A stretch of 64,000 nucleotides of DNA from Chloranthus sessilifolius (taxonomy: Eukaryota; Streptophyta; Magnoliopsida; Chloranthales; Chloranthaceae): assembly GCA_021018995.1 (NCBI GenBank), contig CM037590.1:71643597-71707596 (forward strand), written 5' to 3'. This document shows positions 11,310-21,784 of this stretch, piece by piece. Numbering within the stretch: the first letter of the stretch is position 1; every line of letters begins with the position of its first letter. The position numbers and the translations under genes are program-made. The notes beneath the pieces were generated by a model that had not been told where the DNA came from, made no database searches, and was given only the letters and a program-made list of their open reading frames with translations.

Positions 11310-11890
11310 GCCTCGCACAGCTGTCGCAAGGTTCACATGACTCAGAAAGCCTGCCTCGCACAATCCTCACGAGTTTCCCATAACATCATACCAATTGTCC
11401 GCGTCATTGTCGCGCAGTTTAGTGACAGAAGAGCTCCTGCAGCATAGTTCGCACAGCTCTCGCGAAGCTCAAATATAAATGATCATGCAGTCTCGCGCAG
11501 CTCAAGAAAGCAGCTCTCAAACCTCGCACAGTTCACTCAGATCAGCTGAGGAGAGAGAGCTCTAGGTATCTCTGCGCGCAGCTGTCACGCAGTGGCCGCG
11601 AGATGTAAAACTTCAGAAAAACCTCTCCTGTAGTTCGGAGACCAATGCACATCACATCCTCGCGAAGATCCATTGAGAAACAAACTGCTCGCACGATTCT
11701 CGCATCATTTAGAAGGAAAGTGCAATCCCGCGAAGACCAGAGCAATCCAGCGAGGATTCAATGCTCTATCGCGCGACTGCTTCAGCTGCAACTAAGACAA
11801 CCCCGCGACGGCTAGAATTTCAAGCTAATTCAATCTCGCAAACACCGTGCTACCACGCGACAGTCTTGGAAACCAGTGCTACCTAGCGAG
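11310..11890. repeat. U3 palindrome cluster of element A LTR
   Basis: Degenerate copies of TCGCGA, TCGCGCAG and CTCGCACAG with following TTCAC or ATTC occur at intervals of about 20-50 bases. They lie upstream of the TATA box at about 12077, which is where enhancers of plant LTRs usually lie. The same family of motifs appears in the spacers at 4380-4860 and 8580-8670. Confidence 0.7.
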
Positions 11891-12075
11891 GCTCTGAACT
11901 CTAACTCTCCCTCACCTCTGCAGAGGACATTCTTGGAACTTCCAGCAATTAGGGCATGCATTCCAATGCTCTAAGTTTCGTGTACGTGCCCCGAGGCATC
12001 CAAGGAATAGTATTAGGCCATGTGGCATCGTTAAAATTAGGGTTTCCTAACCCTAATGCGCCGCCAAACTAACTG

Positions 12076-12086
12076 CTATATAAACC
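12076..12086 (+). promoter_or_regulatory. TATA box of element A LTR
   Basis: CTATATAAACC lies about 1.0 kb into the LTR and about 20 bases after an inverted pair of telo-box-like sequences (TAGGGTTT and AACCCTA). It is the most plausible U3 core promoter. Confidence 0.6.
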
Positions 12087-12394
12087 TAAGCCTGGTTTAG
12101 GTTTAGGGGTCTCTCTGCTTAGAATAGAATTTTGTCTATCTTCTTCTTGCAGTAGCAGTAGGTCTCTAATAAGGTTTAGGTAGATTTCTTTTTCTTCTCT
12201 CTATAGTCCAGCATTTGCTGGCTATGCCTTTGTATGACTATTTGGAATAGATTAATGGAGTTTTATGATAGGGTGTTTTACATTTATGGGATTTTTATTT
12301 GTGAGTTGTTCTGTACAAGGCTGTTACCTGGAGATCCTCCATTGCTAGGACGTATTGCAAGCAATGGAGGACTGATTTTATGGTTTACTTAGAT

Positions 12395-13060
12395 CCAAGT
12401 GACCTGTGTGTCTGGGCTAACATGCTCCCATATAGGCCTAGCCCCACCACAGGACCCACTAGATCTGAAGTCCCCATGGGAGCAATGAGCTTTTGTAGCC
12501 TTGTGAACATGGTGGTGGCAGCAATGTTTCTTGTTCTATCTTGAGCTTTGTGAGGAGGACAACCTCTGGGATAGTCTGTGACCATCTAAGTGGACAGGTT
12601 ATAGCATTAGGGTGAAGCCAACCTATAGACTCAAGACGGATTATTCTTCTCTGCACTTGTGCTTGTAGCCCTGTGAGAGATTGTGCTGAGACAAACTCCC
12701 CTGTATGTGTATAGACCTGCCATCAGATGGCAGATCTGGTTTGGTTATAGAGATTGTAGGCTTACGACTGGATCACTACAGTCTCTCTAAAGCAGTGGAC
12801 AGCTGGATCTAAGGCTGCACTCAAACTCTTGCTGGTTCTATGTGTCTGGGCTAACATGCTCCCATACAGGCCTAGTCCCACACATAGCACATTAGAGGTT
12901 GAGGTTCCCTATGGATTCTTGTGCTTGTAGCCTGGATGAAGTAGTGCCTATAATGATAAACTTGTTTTGACCCATCTCTGGACTGTGGTTCCCCAATTGG
13001 ATAGTATGTGACCATTTAAGTGGGCAGGTTATAGCCATAAAGGGATTGGATCATGGCACA
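12395..13060 (+). repeat. Internal direct duplication in element A LTR
   Basis: GTGTCTGGGCTAACATGCTC near 12408 recurs near 12842. A GGATAGT.TGTGACCAT.TAAG segment near 12570 recurs near 13000, in the same order and orientation at about 430 bases. The copies have diverged, so the duplication is old and probably part of the family LTR. Confidence 0.6.
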
Positions 13061-13550
13061 GAGATGAGTTGGATTCTTTATCCTCAGTGGTGATAATGTA
13101 GCTATTGGACAGGATTTCTATAGCAGTAGATCTGAATTTGAGTCATGAAACCCATCAAATCTAAATCTAATAGCATACTTCTCACCCTTTTATATTTATT
13201 TTCTCACTCCATCTTCTTTCTTAACCCTTTCTATAGTTTAGACGTTAGGATACCTTAGAATTTAGATTTTAGTGACCCTAAATCCCCTTCTATTTAGGAT
13301 TGCCAGATCTGTAGTCAGATCTAGAGGGCCTACTAAAGATGGCTCCCTTGGAGCTTAAGATCAACTCCCTGTGAGACAAACTCTTACTTATCAAAACTTG
13401 CTACAACAGGCCCTGTATCTTGCAGAATTTTGCATATTTTAGGCTTGCTGCTCTGTCATTTTCAATCCACCTTTCATTCATTTTTATTCACCTCATTCTT
13501 ATCACTGCCCCCAATAAAGTCAGTAGTAAGCACTTAAAAAAAGCCTAACA

Positions 13551-13977
13551 GTCCCACGTACCTCGGACTTACTTTCCCTCATAGTCTAAAATGCATGACA
13601 ACTTTAGTCGGGGAAACAAGGATGAAAACCAAGTTACCAATCTCAAACTCTATGAAGCGTCTTCAATTGTTTGCGAAAGCTTTTTGGCGGTCCTTTGCTT
13701 CCTTCAATTTCTGTCGGATAATTCTAACTTTTATAGTTGTCGATCGTCTGAATTTTAACTTGAGCATTTTCCTTTCACCAACCTTATTCCAACAAAGAGG
13801 TGTTTTTGAGCTCCAACTATAAAGAGCTTCAAAAGGTGGCATCTCGATGCTTGCTTGATAGTTGTTGTTATAGGAAAATTCAATAAAAGGAAGATGACCA
13901 TCCCAATTTCCTCATAAATCTAACATGCAGGCTCGAAGCATGTCTCCCACGATCTGATTAACTCTCTTGGTCTATCC
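13551..13977 (-). mobile_element. Scrap H: chromovirus integrase C-terminal fragment
   Basis: Read on the minus strand this gives the end of an integrase core and its tail: HLPFIEFSYNNNYQASIEMPPFEALY, then an AKDRQKAFAN helix and VSPTKVVMHF, the usual lead-in to a chromodomain. It is a broken remnant. On the left it is cut by the LTR of element A. On the right it stops abruptly at the partial LTR of element B near 13977, with no target duplication visible. Its sequence type matches the integrases of elements E and F. Confidence 0.7.
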
Positions 13978-14115
13978 GTCGGTTTTTCACTTCTGAGAAA
14001 CTACGGATATCTATACTACTCTAACTAATTTACACTACTTAGATCAGAAGAAAATCCAACTTCAGTCATCAATTGATGCTGAAATTCTTCGATAATTATT
14101 CCTATACCGCGCCCT

Positions 14116-14126
14116 CTTATTTATAG
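14116..14126 (-). promoter_or_regulatory. TATA box in element B LTR
   Basis: CTATAAATAAG on the minus strand, about 640 bases from the LTR start. It lies downstream of the ATCGTAAATTACGAT-type cluster at 14400-14630. Confidence 0.5.
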
Positions 14127-14399
14127 ATCATAAGTGGTCGGTTTACAAAGATCTAATTCTAATAAAAGAAACTACTAAAAACTAAAAGTATCCTAATATA
14201 ACTCTATTTCCTAATTTTATTCTTTCTTGCTTTGAATAGTTGATATGCTTCTAGATTGTTCATTAGTTTCAGCAATAGAGTCCTCTTCATCAATCTCTCG
14301 ACTCTGTGATCTGGCAAACTTCTAAAATAAGAATTCTTCTACTTCTATTCATGGCGGTGTAGAGCTCACGTGATCAGCAGTAATAGTAAGTTTCTATTT

Positions 14400-14630
14400 T
14401 TATAAAATCGTAAATCACGATTTCTCTTTTCAGAACAGCTTTCTCTACACACACTATTCTTCATTACGATCGATCGCTTTTCCTTATATATCACCTTCCT
14501 CTGGAACATCTTCTGGAAGAATCGTAAATTACAATTTCTTAATTCTCTCTTTCACTACATTCCATCACAATTTACGATTTCTTGACTTTCAGCAAACGAT
14601 GAATCGTCTTTCTTACTACTTTTTACATTC
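14400..14630. repeat. ATCGTAAATTACGAT-type palindrome cluster in element B LTR
   Basis: AAATCGTAAATCACGATTT at 14405, GAATCGTAAATTACAATTT near 14518, and CAATTTACGATTTC near 14568 are imperfect palindromes around a shared ATCGTAAAT core. The same cluster is found in the right LTR (22255-22460) and in the LTR of D (49000-49230). Confidence 0.65.
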
Positions 14631-14769
14631 GTTTTAACAAAGATTAATACTTTAACTATATTTTGCTGATTAATCTTAATATCTGCACATCATTAACTTA
14701 TTAGTAGTTAACTAAAGTCTAACATCACTAAGCTAAGGGTGATAAATTGGTAAATTATGTGACTGATCA

Positions 14770-14783
14770 CACCCCCAAACTTA
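14770..14783 (-). other. Polypurine tract of element B
   Basis: The minus strand reads TAAGTTTGGGGGTG directly before the LTR start TGATCA. Element D has the corresponding tract at 49425-49440. Confidence 0.7.
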
Positions 14784-16751
14784 TAGTCCCTAACAAATAA
14801 AGAAAATAAATATTATTCTAAAACTTTAAATTATAACTTTCGTAGGGAACACAATTGCATTTAGCAGATGCAACAAACCTTTAAACGCCTAAGCGATCCC
14901 TAGTGGAGGAGTTGTAGTCTCCTGAAGGTTTTTTGTGAAGTTACCTACAAACTTAAAATATTTTTTATTTTTAAAAATTTTTAAATAAACAAAAATAAAA
15001 GAAAGTTAAAATTCTATTCTATTCTTATACACTACTAAATCAATTAATCAATCAATCAATCAATTGCTATATGATTATTATGATTTTCCAAATTTTCAAA
15101 TCTTTGATTTTCTCTTTCTATCATATCAATCATCCTCTATCAGAACTCGACATTTTCAATTCTTGTAAAGCGTAGAGTGTGTATATACCAGTGAACAATT
15201 TATTCTTCATAAATTTTTCTAAACTATAGATTTAGAAAATATTTTCATTCAAGCTCTCACTATTGGCATACTCTCAAACATATCAAAAATTTTGGGTTCT
15301 CTCAATATATGATAAATTCAAAGGGAAATTGACTGTAAATCTCATTGAGAGGATAATCAATTCTATTCATATGACTTCTTTATTTATTCATAGTATCTAT
15401 ATCATACATCTCTACTAGACTCATACTTTTACAAATCGTAAATAAAAAAGGTCTTTCCTTCAACTTGTAATGGGGCTTTAGTTTAAGGTTTCAAAAGAAA
15501 GGTAGATAGGATTCAAAGTATTTATGAGAATTTAGTCCTTCCTTCTCTTTCTTCTTCTTTTCTTTTTCAGTAAGTATCCAAAATGTTGAATAATTTCTTC
15601 CCATTTTTTTTTATATGAAAACCCCATTCTTTTTTTTTTGTTCTTCAAAATCATAATTACGATTTTTTCAGTGGAAAAGCGTTTTGCTTCTCTTTCTTTA
15701 TCAGCATTGTAAATACAATTTTCTACTCTCTTTTCTTCTTTTTAGAATCATCTTTACGATTTTTCATCTCTTTTACCATATACTTGTCTTATAATTTCTT
15801 CAGTTGTACCATTTTTTTGCATATCCCTTTATTTGTTTTTCTTATACTCCCTCTTCTCACTTCTTTTCTTTCTAAACTCTAAAAAATTATAAGGGTTAGA
15901 GGTCAAAGCTTTGGGTAGTACATAAGGTTACGGGTTTATAAAATTTTGGTATAAAAAAATTTTGGTTTAGGCTTTTAATATAGGTTGAAAGGATAATATT
16001 TTCTAGGATTTTAACTTTTTAACTCTAACTTTTTAAAAGATGACCTTCAATCATCTTTACGATTTACTAGTATGGATGTCTTATTGTTTTGATATATTCA
16101 ATAGATAGTTCTAAAATAAATAAATAATCATAATCACAGAATATTTCGATTCTAATTTCAGCAAAATGAGATAAAAAATTCATAAAAGTTCAATGAAGTT
16201 TTAGCATGAATAAATAGCAGTCTCTGTCCAAAGAAAGGAAATATAGCCCCAAAGTTCATTGGTTATATGATTTAGAAACTATAATTTAAATATTGGAGTT
16301 CAGATCAACTTATAGTTTCAAACATTCAGTTCTGATACAGTGCTCAAAAAGTCTAAATATGAATTGTATTACTCTATTGTTTTGAATGTTGAACTTTTTC
16401 TATGATGGATCATAAAAATTTTAGAATTGTAAATTTTTCTATCATAATTCCTATATGGTGATTAACTAAAAAAAATTTACTAAACTAAATTAAAAATTAC
16501 TAAACTAAATACTAAAACTTGGAACAGAAACTGAAAAAAAAAAATTCCTCTGTAAAAATGCTATGCTATCAATAAAATCTTATGTTATTAAACTAAAAAA
16601 TGAAAACTAAAAACTATTCTATATACACTGTATATCCCCCCCCCCCCCCCTAAACTTATCATGGACAATGCCCTCATTGGAACAAAAAAAATAGGTGATA
16701 AAAAATTAACAAAAGTTTCATACCTATGAGGTTTATGATGTTCTATAAATT
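14784..16751. other. Element B 3' non-coding region
   Basis: There is no supported gene. The sequence is AT-rich with T runs. Further ATCGTAAA/TTTACGAT fragments appear near 15435, 15710, 15750 and 16055. A run of 15 C at 16636-16650, followed by TAAACTTA, is a second polypurine-tract-like site on the minus strand, about 110 bases after the end of the accessory frame. Element D shows the same layout at 49425-51298. Confidence 0.6.
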
Positions 16752-18007
16752 TTACTCACTAGGCGATGATGGATATGGTACAAGGCTTACTGTAGGTGGA
16801 GTTGGCACTGGTAGGGCTAGCAGTGGAGAATGACTGCCTAATAATTCCTCCTCTGAGTCTGGCATAACATCAATAGAGCACTCAGATTCCTCTACTGGAA
16901 GTGGTTCACTTTGAGTTGCAAGCTCAGCCTCCTGGGCATGATCATCAGTGTTATCCTCAACAACCTTCTCTTTTTCTTTCAAATCCTCTTGCAGCTTAAT
17001 AATCACAGAGGACTTCAACTAGACCTCAAGTCTCAATTTTTCTACTTCCTTTTCTCTTTTTTGTAGAGCAACTTTGAGGGTATCATTATCTGTATATTTT
17101 TCTTTTAACTCATCCCTCAGTCTCACTAACTCCTCTTTTGCCTTTGCTATTTCCACCCAACTTTTATTTCTGAAAGACTCGACATATTTCTTTTGTTCCT
17201 CACATGCTAAGCTCAGGGAATCATTAGCTTCTTATAATTTTTGCAATTTCCCTTCTGTTATGGTGAGTGTATGAGTCTTCTTACTCAGCTGAGTGTTTAG
17301 TAACTGCTCATAGTGCTCCATGAATTGTCCATATTGCTCCATCAGGTTGGCTATTTTGTCCTCATATTATTTTTTCTCATTCTCCCATGCTTGTTGGTGT
17401 TCTTGCATCGTCCTGTGTTGGGCTTGTAGTTGTGCTATTTGTGCCTGGGAAGCTGCAGTGGCCTCCTGGACTCTTCTATCTATGTCAGCCATCCAACGTG
17501 CATGTTGTTCTCTTGCGGCCTGTCGCTTTAAATTTTCAACTATTTCTTATCTTTCTTGAGCAGTGGGCATAATCTCAATGACTCTATTTTTCAATCTTGT
17601 GAATTCCTCTATTAATCTTTTCATAGCCCTTGGCACTAGCACTGGGTTGGGTGCATTGGTGTTCTGCCATTATTCTACTACTGTTAGGCTCCTCTCCAAG
17701 TCATGTTGTGCTTCAAAGAAAATTGGTGTTGTTGTAATTGTGACTGGAGGAGATGTTTCTTGGGTCATTAATTCAATGAAATCCACCCTTGGAGTCTAAA
17801 AACTTGGTCCTTCTTCTTGAGCTTGAAATATTTGAGGCTGATCTGTAGTGGTTGGAATTGTGGGTGGAGCAACAAACTCTATATGTGCAGGGACATAGCT
17901 AGAAGTAGCCAATTCAACAACTTGCTCCTCCCTTTGTGGAAGGGTTTCTTCTGCTGTCGTCATTACTGGACCCACCAATTCTCCCACATGAGCAATTGGT
18001 ATTGTAT
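16752..18007 (-). pseudogene. Element B accessory ORF, C-terminal coiled-coil part
   Basis: On the minus strand this is a Gln/Glu/Lys-rich coiled-coil coding pattern ending in an acidic and Pro-rich tail (LPVEESECSID, then LLALPVPTPPT, final PYPSSPSE). The same tail occurs in element D at 51299-51529, which supports real coding descent. It is broken, with several breaks. In family terms it is the C-terminal half of the protein whose conserved domain is at 18008-19375. Confidence 0.6.
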
Positions 18008-19375
18008 CTACCTCGATAGAAGGGGAAAAATCGGCCCAGTTGGGGAGTCCAGAGCATAGTCATAAAGACTAACTTGTTCATCAGCTGGTATTGGGGTATT
18101 TCTTTCATCAACCTCAACTACCCTTTCCTGTATCGAAGATCCATGCTCCAGTCTTCCATGGGATGGATTAGAAGTACTCACTTCTTCTGCGATGGTTCCT
18201 TTTGGAACCATAGATTCTACTGGTGACCTTGTGGTAGGCTTCTCTTGTCCTTGGGTTGTCTCTGGTATTGAAGGGACATTTTGTGCTGAAATAGGAATTT
18301 CCTTTTTCTTTTTGGCACTTAGAATTCTCCTATAAGCCTTGACTATGAGACTCTCTTCAATTCTAGGCAATGTCTTTTCTTTGGGATCAATGTTGTATCT
18401 CACATTCATCAATAAATTTGTAATTAGGCCTCCAAAGGGAAGACACAATTTGTGTGATTGATACTTCTTTAAACTCAATTTCTCCCTCACGGTATTCATT
18501 ACCTCCAAAAGGTAAGAAGGAACACCAAACCAGTAGCGGTTAGCCATTAGGTATAGTGCCCTTGCAAAAAGTACTCGTCTTTGTGTACCATGGCTCATAG
18601 GGTGAATAGTCTTATGAAGTAAAGCATCGAAGAAGTGAAGTTGCTGACTCCTTTCTTCTATATCCTTTCGCAAGAAAAATGATCGGCCCTTTGGGGGTTT
18701 GCCTAGCAATTCTATAGCTATTTGAATAAAATCCAGAAGGGTCTCTGGGGGTGCTCTAAGTATGTTCGCCTCCGGAGTGTCAGGGGATACCTCAGGTCTC
18801 TTGAAAGGTACATTCATCACCCTAGCAACCATTACTTTTGTTATGAGGATTGGGAATCCATTAATGGTTGTGGACAGAATTGGTGTTGAATCCTTACTCC
18901 TATTAAGCATGTTTTTATAAAACAGTCGTACCAATCTAGGATAGGCTTGAGTAACTCCGGATTTTAGAAAGTACTGGAGCCCTGCATCCCTAAAATATTT
19001 GATAGCTTCTCCACTAATTTCAAAATTTTCCCAAAAAGCAATGTCCACTGTAACCTCGGATCCCACCAAATGGTGTTTTGTTGAAATTGGGATCCAATCC
19101 AATGTCTTTTCGGAGGACTTCGGCTTTTTGCCTTTATCCTCTTTTGTACCCTTTTTTGGGCTAGATATTGGTTCAGTTCCTAATCCTTCATCCGATGTTC
19201 CTCTAATAACTACCCCTGAGAGTTTAGCTTTCTTTTTGGTTAGGTCTGCTGCTTTTGATTTGGCTTTAATGGCAGCAACCCGTGCTATATGTCTAACATG
19301 GGGAGAGTTATCTGAGTCGTTACCTTCATCTTCACCGCCTATTTCTCTCGGTTGCTTTTCCATTGCTCCCGACAT
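18008..19375 (-). CDS. Element B accessory ORF, conserved domain (plant transposon-type protein)
   Basis: A 455-residue open frame starts MSGAMEKQPREIGG. The first 110 residues are charged and rich in Lys and Ser. The conserved domain follows: FRDAGLQYFL, AYPRLVRLFYKNM, FFDALLHKTIHPMSHGTQRR, YLMANRYWFGVPSYLLEVM and LCLPFGGLITNLL. These line up with element A (5254-6018) and element F (40576-41904). There is no signal peptide or membrane segment. The first ATG is used because the spacer upstream has no coding character. The end of this frame runs into the coiled-coil part in a related element, so the ancestral protein was longer. Function unknown. Confidence 0.65.
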   Translation of the reverse strand: MSGAMEKQPREIGGEDEGNDSDNSPHVRHIARVAAIKAKSKAADLTKKKAKLSGVVIRGTSDEGLGTEPISSPKKGTKEDKGKKPKSSEKTLDWIPISTKHHLVGSEVTVDIAFWENFEISGEAIKYFRDAGLQYFLKSGVTQAYPRLVRLFYKNMLNRSKDSTPILSTTINGFPILITKVMVARVMNVPFKRPEVSPDTPEANILRAPPETLLDFIQIAIELLGKPPKGRSFFLRKDIEERSQQLHFFDALLHKTIHPMSHGTQRRVLFARALYLMANRYWFGVPSYLLEVMNTVREKLSLKKYQSHKLCLPFGGLITNLLMNVRYNIDPKEKTLPRIEESLIVKAYRRILSAKKKKEIPISAQNVPSIPETTQGQEKPTTRSPVESMVPKGTIAEEVSTSNPSHGRLEHGSSIQERVVEVDERNTPIPADEQVSLYDYALDSPTGPIFPLLSR

Positions 19376-20159
19376 TCTGCAATTCCTTTTATCTACAAGA
19401 TGTAGAGAATGTTATTTAGCAAATCGCACTTGCATATGCCAATTTGAAAAATAATTGTAGAGATTCCTCCATTTGAAGATTATTACCTTGCTCTTGATTG
19501 ATTAACAAACCCTAGTTTTAAGATGTTACTTAGGAATTGAATAGGATTGCTAAAATCAACTAGGAGTTACAAGGAGGCTTTATGGAAGAAAAATGGTTGA
19601 GTCGTAGTTGATGGATTTTTGAAAACCAAAGGGAACCGAGAACAAAAATGGAGAGTTCGATAATGGGGTCGACTTATCCTCTCTCAAATATGTAGGCCCT
19701 ATCTCCATGATGACCTGCTAGACCGGTCGTCACACGTGTTTAACCTAGAATCATCGGTCGATTTTAGCTTCCAACAATGATAGTTACGAACTCTCGTATC
19801 AGAGAAATCGCAATCGTTGCGTCTCAGCTGATAAGCAAAATAAAACAATAAGACGATCAATCGTAAATCCATACGATTATTTGTAGCGGTGCACAATAGG
19901 AAATAAATTATGATCCACCATTTTTCAACAATTTGGTTCGTAATATAATGCCTAGACCAAAAAAAGAAATAGTTTTACATAATTTACAAATTATGCTACA
20001 GATGAGTCGGTAGCTCGATAATCTATGAGGAATTTGGGTTATGGGGAGCAGATGTCTCCCCTAAGAATGCTTGGCCTCTAAGATTATTGACTGACTGCGT
20101 CCGCAATTTACCACTTTCTATCTTTGCCACCTATAAAGCTAGCTGGCTGATCTGGCTTT
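19376..20159 (-). other. Element B spacer between gag and accessory ORF
   Basis: There is no convincing gene. Near 19790-19880 the minus strand carries CG-centred imperfect repeats, including AATCGTAAATCCATACGATT, like those in the LTR. This parallels the motif-bearing spacers before the accessory ORFs of A and F and may mark an internal promoter. Confidence 0.45.
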
Positions 20160-21390
20160 CCAGCTTCATAATGGATTGTGTGTGTGAGTGAAGTGTCTAA
20201 GAGAATTGAGCAAGCTGGTGTAAATCTTTTGGATGCTAATGTGATTGTTGTTATAGATCACGAAGGATCTGGACAACTGTAGTGTCAAGCATATTGCTCT
20301 GTAGTCCATATTGGGGTTGTGCAATCGGCAATTGAGGTCTCTGGTGGAAAACTTGGGTCTGGGGGAATTGAAACCGCGCAACTGTTGGGGCTAGTTGTGC
20401 TCCTACTGTGGAACCGTAGTTAAAGCCTAGATGGTTCCTCCATGACGGGTTGTAGGTATTCCCATAATCTCCCCTTTGAAAGGCCATTACTTGCTCAGTT
20501 TTCACCACCTGTTGATACGATGGCGCAGCAGGATTTTCAATACATGCTTGAGTCTAGCAATTAGAACAGTTTGCCATGGGTCTGTCCGGAGTGTTTGGTT
20601 TGACACTCATTAATGTTGCTATTTTCTAGCCAAGAGCCAAAACTTTTGCACTCATGTCATCCTCTTTCTTTACTTTATCTTTGCCGATATCGTAAAGTCC
20701 ACCCCTCGCAAGCGGGGTATAGGGAGTGGCATCAGGATCAGTCCTCAGCAAAGCCTATTTTTTCTTTACATTATCAGTCAGTTTCTTGAATAAATTCTAG
20801 GACTGCTAGCCGTTTTGAGCCATGAAGGCTCCTCCACTTACGACGTCAACTGTCGACTGCTTAGTCTCAGTTAACCCTTGGTAGAAACTCTGTGTTATAG
20901 ACTAGTTCGATACATCATGATGAGGGCACTTTCTTAGTAGGTCCTTCACGCGTTGCCAACTCTCATGAAATAATTTGCTGGGCTGCTACCTAAAATATTA
21001 AATTGCTTGGCGAATCTGGTTCGTTCGACCAATTGGGAAGTATTCATTTAAAAACTTGGATTGCAATTCCTCCCAAGTGGTTATACTCCTAGTCGGCAGT
21101 GTGGTCAACCATGCTTTCGCTCTTTCTTTAAGAGAGAAAGGGAATAGTCAGAGCTTAATTGACTCCTCAGTAGCTGTCGAAAGGTGGAGCATTGTACAGA
21201 GTTCAATAAAATCCCTTAGGTGTTGATGGGGATCTTCTCTATCAAGCCCATATAAAGTGAGTACAGCTTGGAGCGTGTTGAGCTTGATCTCATAATTTTG
21301 TTTGGCTGCAACCTCTAGTATAACTATACAGGAGGGTGCAGTAAGAGCAACTGGGTTGAAGTGTGCTTAGATTGAGTTGTTGTCAGCCAT
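20160..21390 (-). pseudogene. Element B gag (degenerate, Athila type)
   Basis: It starts at an ATG (MADNN...) at 21390. The capsid-like helical region has landmarks such as REDPHQHLRDFIELC, LFPFSLKERAKAWL, SITTWEELQSKFLNEYFP and a LLRKCPHHD stretch, all typical of Athila gag. A Gln/Pro/Tyr/Asn-rich tail (YNPSWRNHLGFNYG) ends it. It would form the particle in family members. The gene is broken, with roughly ten breaks. No pol follows. Confidence 0.72.
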
Positions 21391-21516
21391 GGTTAAGGAC
21401 TCTCTTCTAGAAAATCAATTTATCGCAAGATAACGCAAGAGTTCTTTCAATTTCTGGATCACACTCGAAGAATTCTAGACTTCAAAATTGAGTGTGATGC
21501 ATATACTAAAGGAATA

Positions 21517-21565
<49 letters not shown>

Positions 21566-21760
21566 TTAGAAAGCAGGGAGAGAAGCAAATCTGAGCCTCT
21601 AATATATGTGGCCAGCAAAAATTGGAATCTTGATTCGTCGACTCCGAATAAACCTACAAAAGCTTAAGAAGTGATCAAAGAAAAATAAAAATATAAAGAA
21701 ATATAAAAAGAGAGATAAATACTTGTTTTCTAAAATTGATATAAAAAATAATAATCTAGA
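21391..21760 (-). other. Element B leader with (ATT)n microsatellite
   Basis: The non-coding leader lies between primer-binding site and gag. An uninterrupted ATT microsatellite lies at about 21518-21566. Nothing else is seen. Confidence 0.7.
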
Positions 21761-21778
21761 TCCCCGGCAACGGCGCCA
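21761..21778 (-). other. Primer-binding site, tRNA-Asp (element B)
   Basis: The minus strand reads TGGCGCCGTTGCCGGGGA, complementary to the 3' end of plant tRNA-Asp including CCA. It sits six bases inside the LTR boundary at 21785. tRNA-Asp priming is characteristic of Athila elements. Confidence 0.85.
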
Positions 21779-21784
21779 AAAACT

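Larger units (their letters stand above)
1..13550 (+). mobile_element. Element A: Athila-like Ty3/gypsy retrotransposon, 5' part off window
   Basis: This is a sense-strand fossil running from the tail of gag through protease, RT, RNase H and integrase, a long accessory ORF region, a small ORF, a polypurine tract and a 3' LTR. The RT lies in the Athila group, judging by the [10 protein letters not shown] and [20 protein letters not shown] signatures and by the absence of a chromodomain after integrase. The coding part is broken, with about four breaks in the gag-pol stretch and a few more in the accessory region. The 5' LTR and primer-binding site lie left of the window, so age cannot be read from LTR divergence. 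It was inserted into chromovirus scrap H; the expected target duplication would be GTCCC at 13551-13555. Confidence 0.88.
11078..13550 (+). repeat. 3' LTR of element A (2473 bp)
   Basis: It begins TGTTAAGACC right after the polypurine tract and ends GCCTAACA, so the ends form the inverted pair TGTTA/TAACA. U3 holds the TCGCGA-type cluster (11310-11890), an inverted telo-box pair TAGGGTTTCCTAACCCTA near 12040-12056, and a TATA box CTATATAAAC near 12077. Downstream there is an internal direct duplication. The next base starts integrase-like sequence of another element, which fixes the boundary. The 5' partner lies outside the window. Confidence 0.85.
13978..14769 (-). repeat. 3' LTR of element B (partial)
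   Basis: It ends on the plus strand in GACTGATCA next to the polypurine tract. It matches the right-hand copy at 21785-22636 and, over a longer stretch, the LTR of element D at 47986-49424. Relative to D it covers only the U3 side and the middle. Inside are motif pairs of the type AAATCGTAAATCACGATTT (14405-14423) and a minus-strand TATA box CTATAAATAAG at 14126-14116. The left edge joins unrelated integrase sequence. Confidence 0.75.

Noticed and set aside
12400-13400. Possible tRNA or snRNA gene in the GC-moderate part of the element A LTR
   Set aside because: No cloverleaf, A/B box pair or anticodon loop could be made out.
16636-16650. C15 homopolymer as an assembly artefact
   Set aside because: The related element D has a similar C-rich run at the corresponding place, so the tract is genuine, although its exact length is uncertain.
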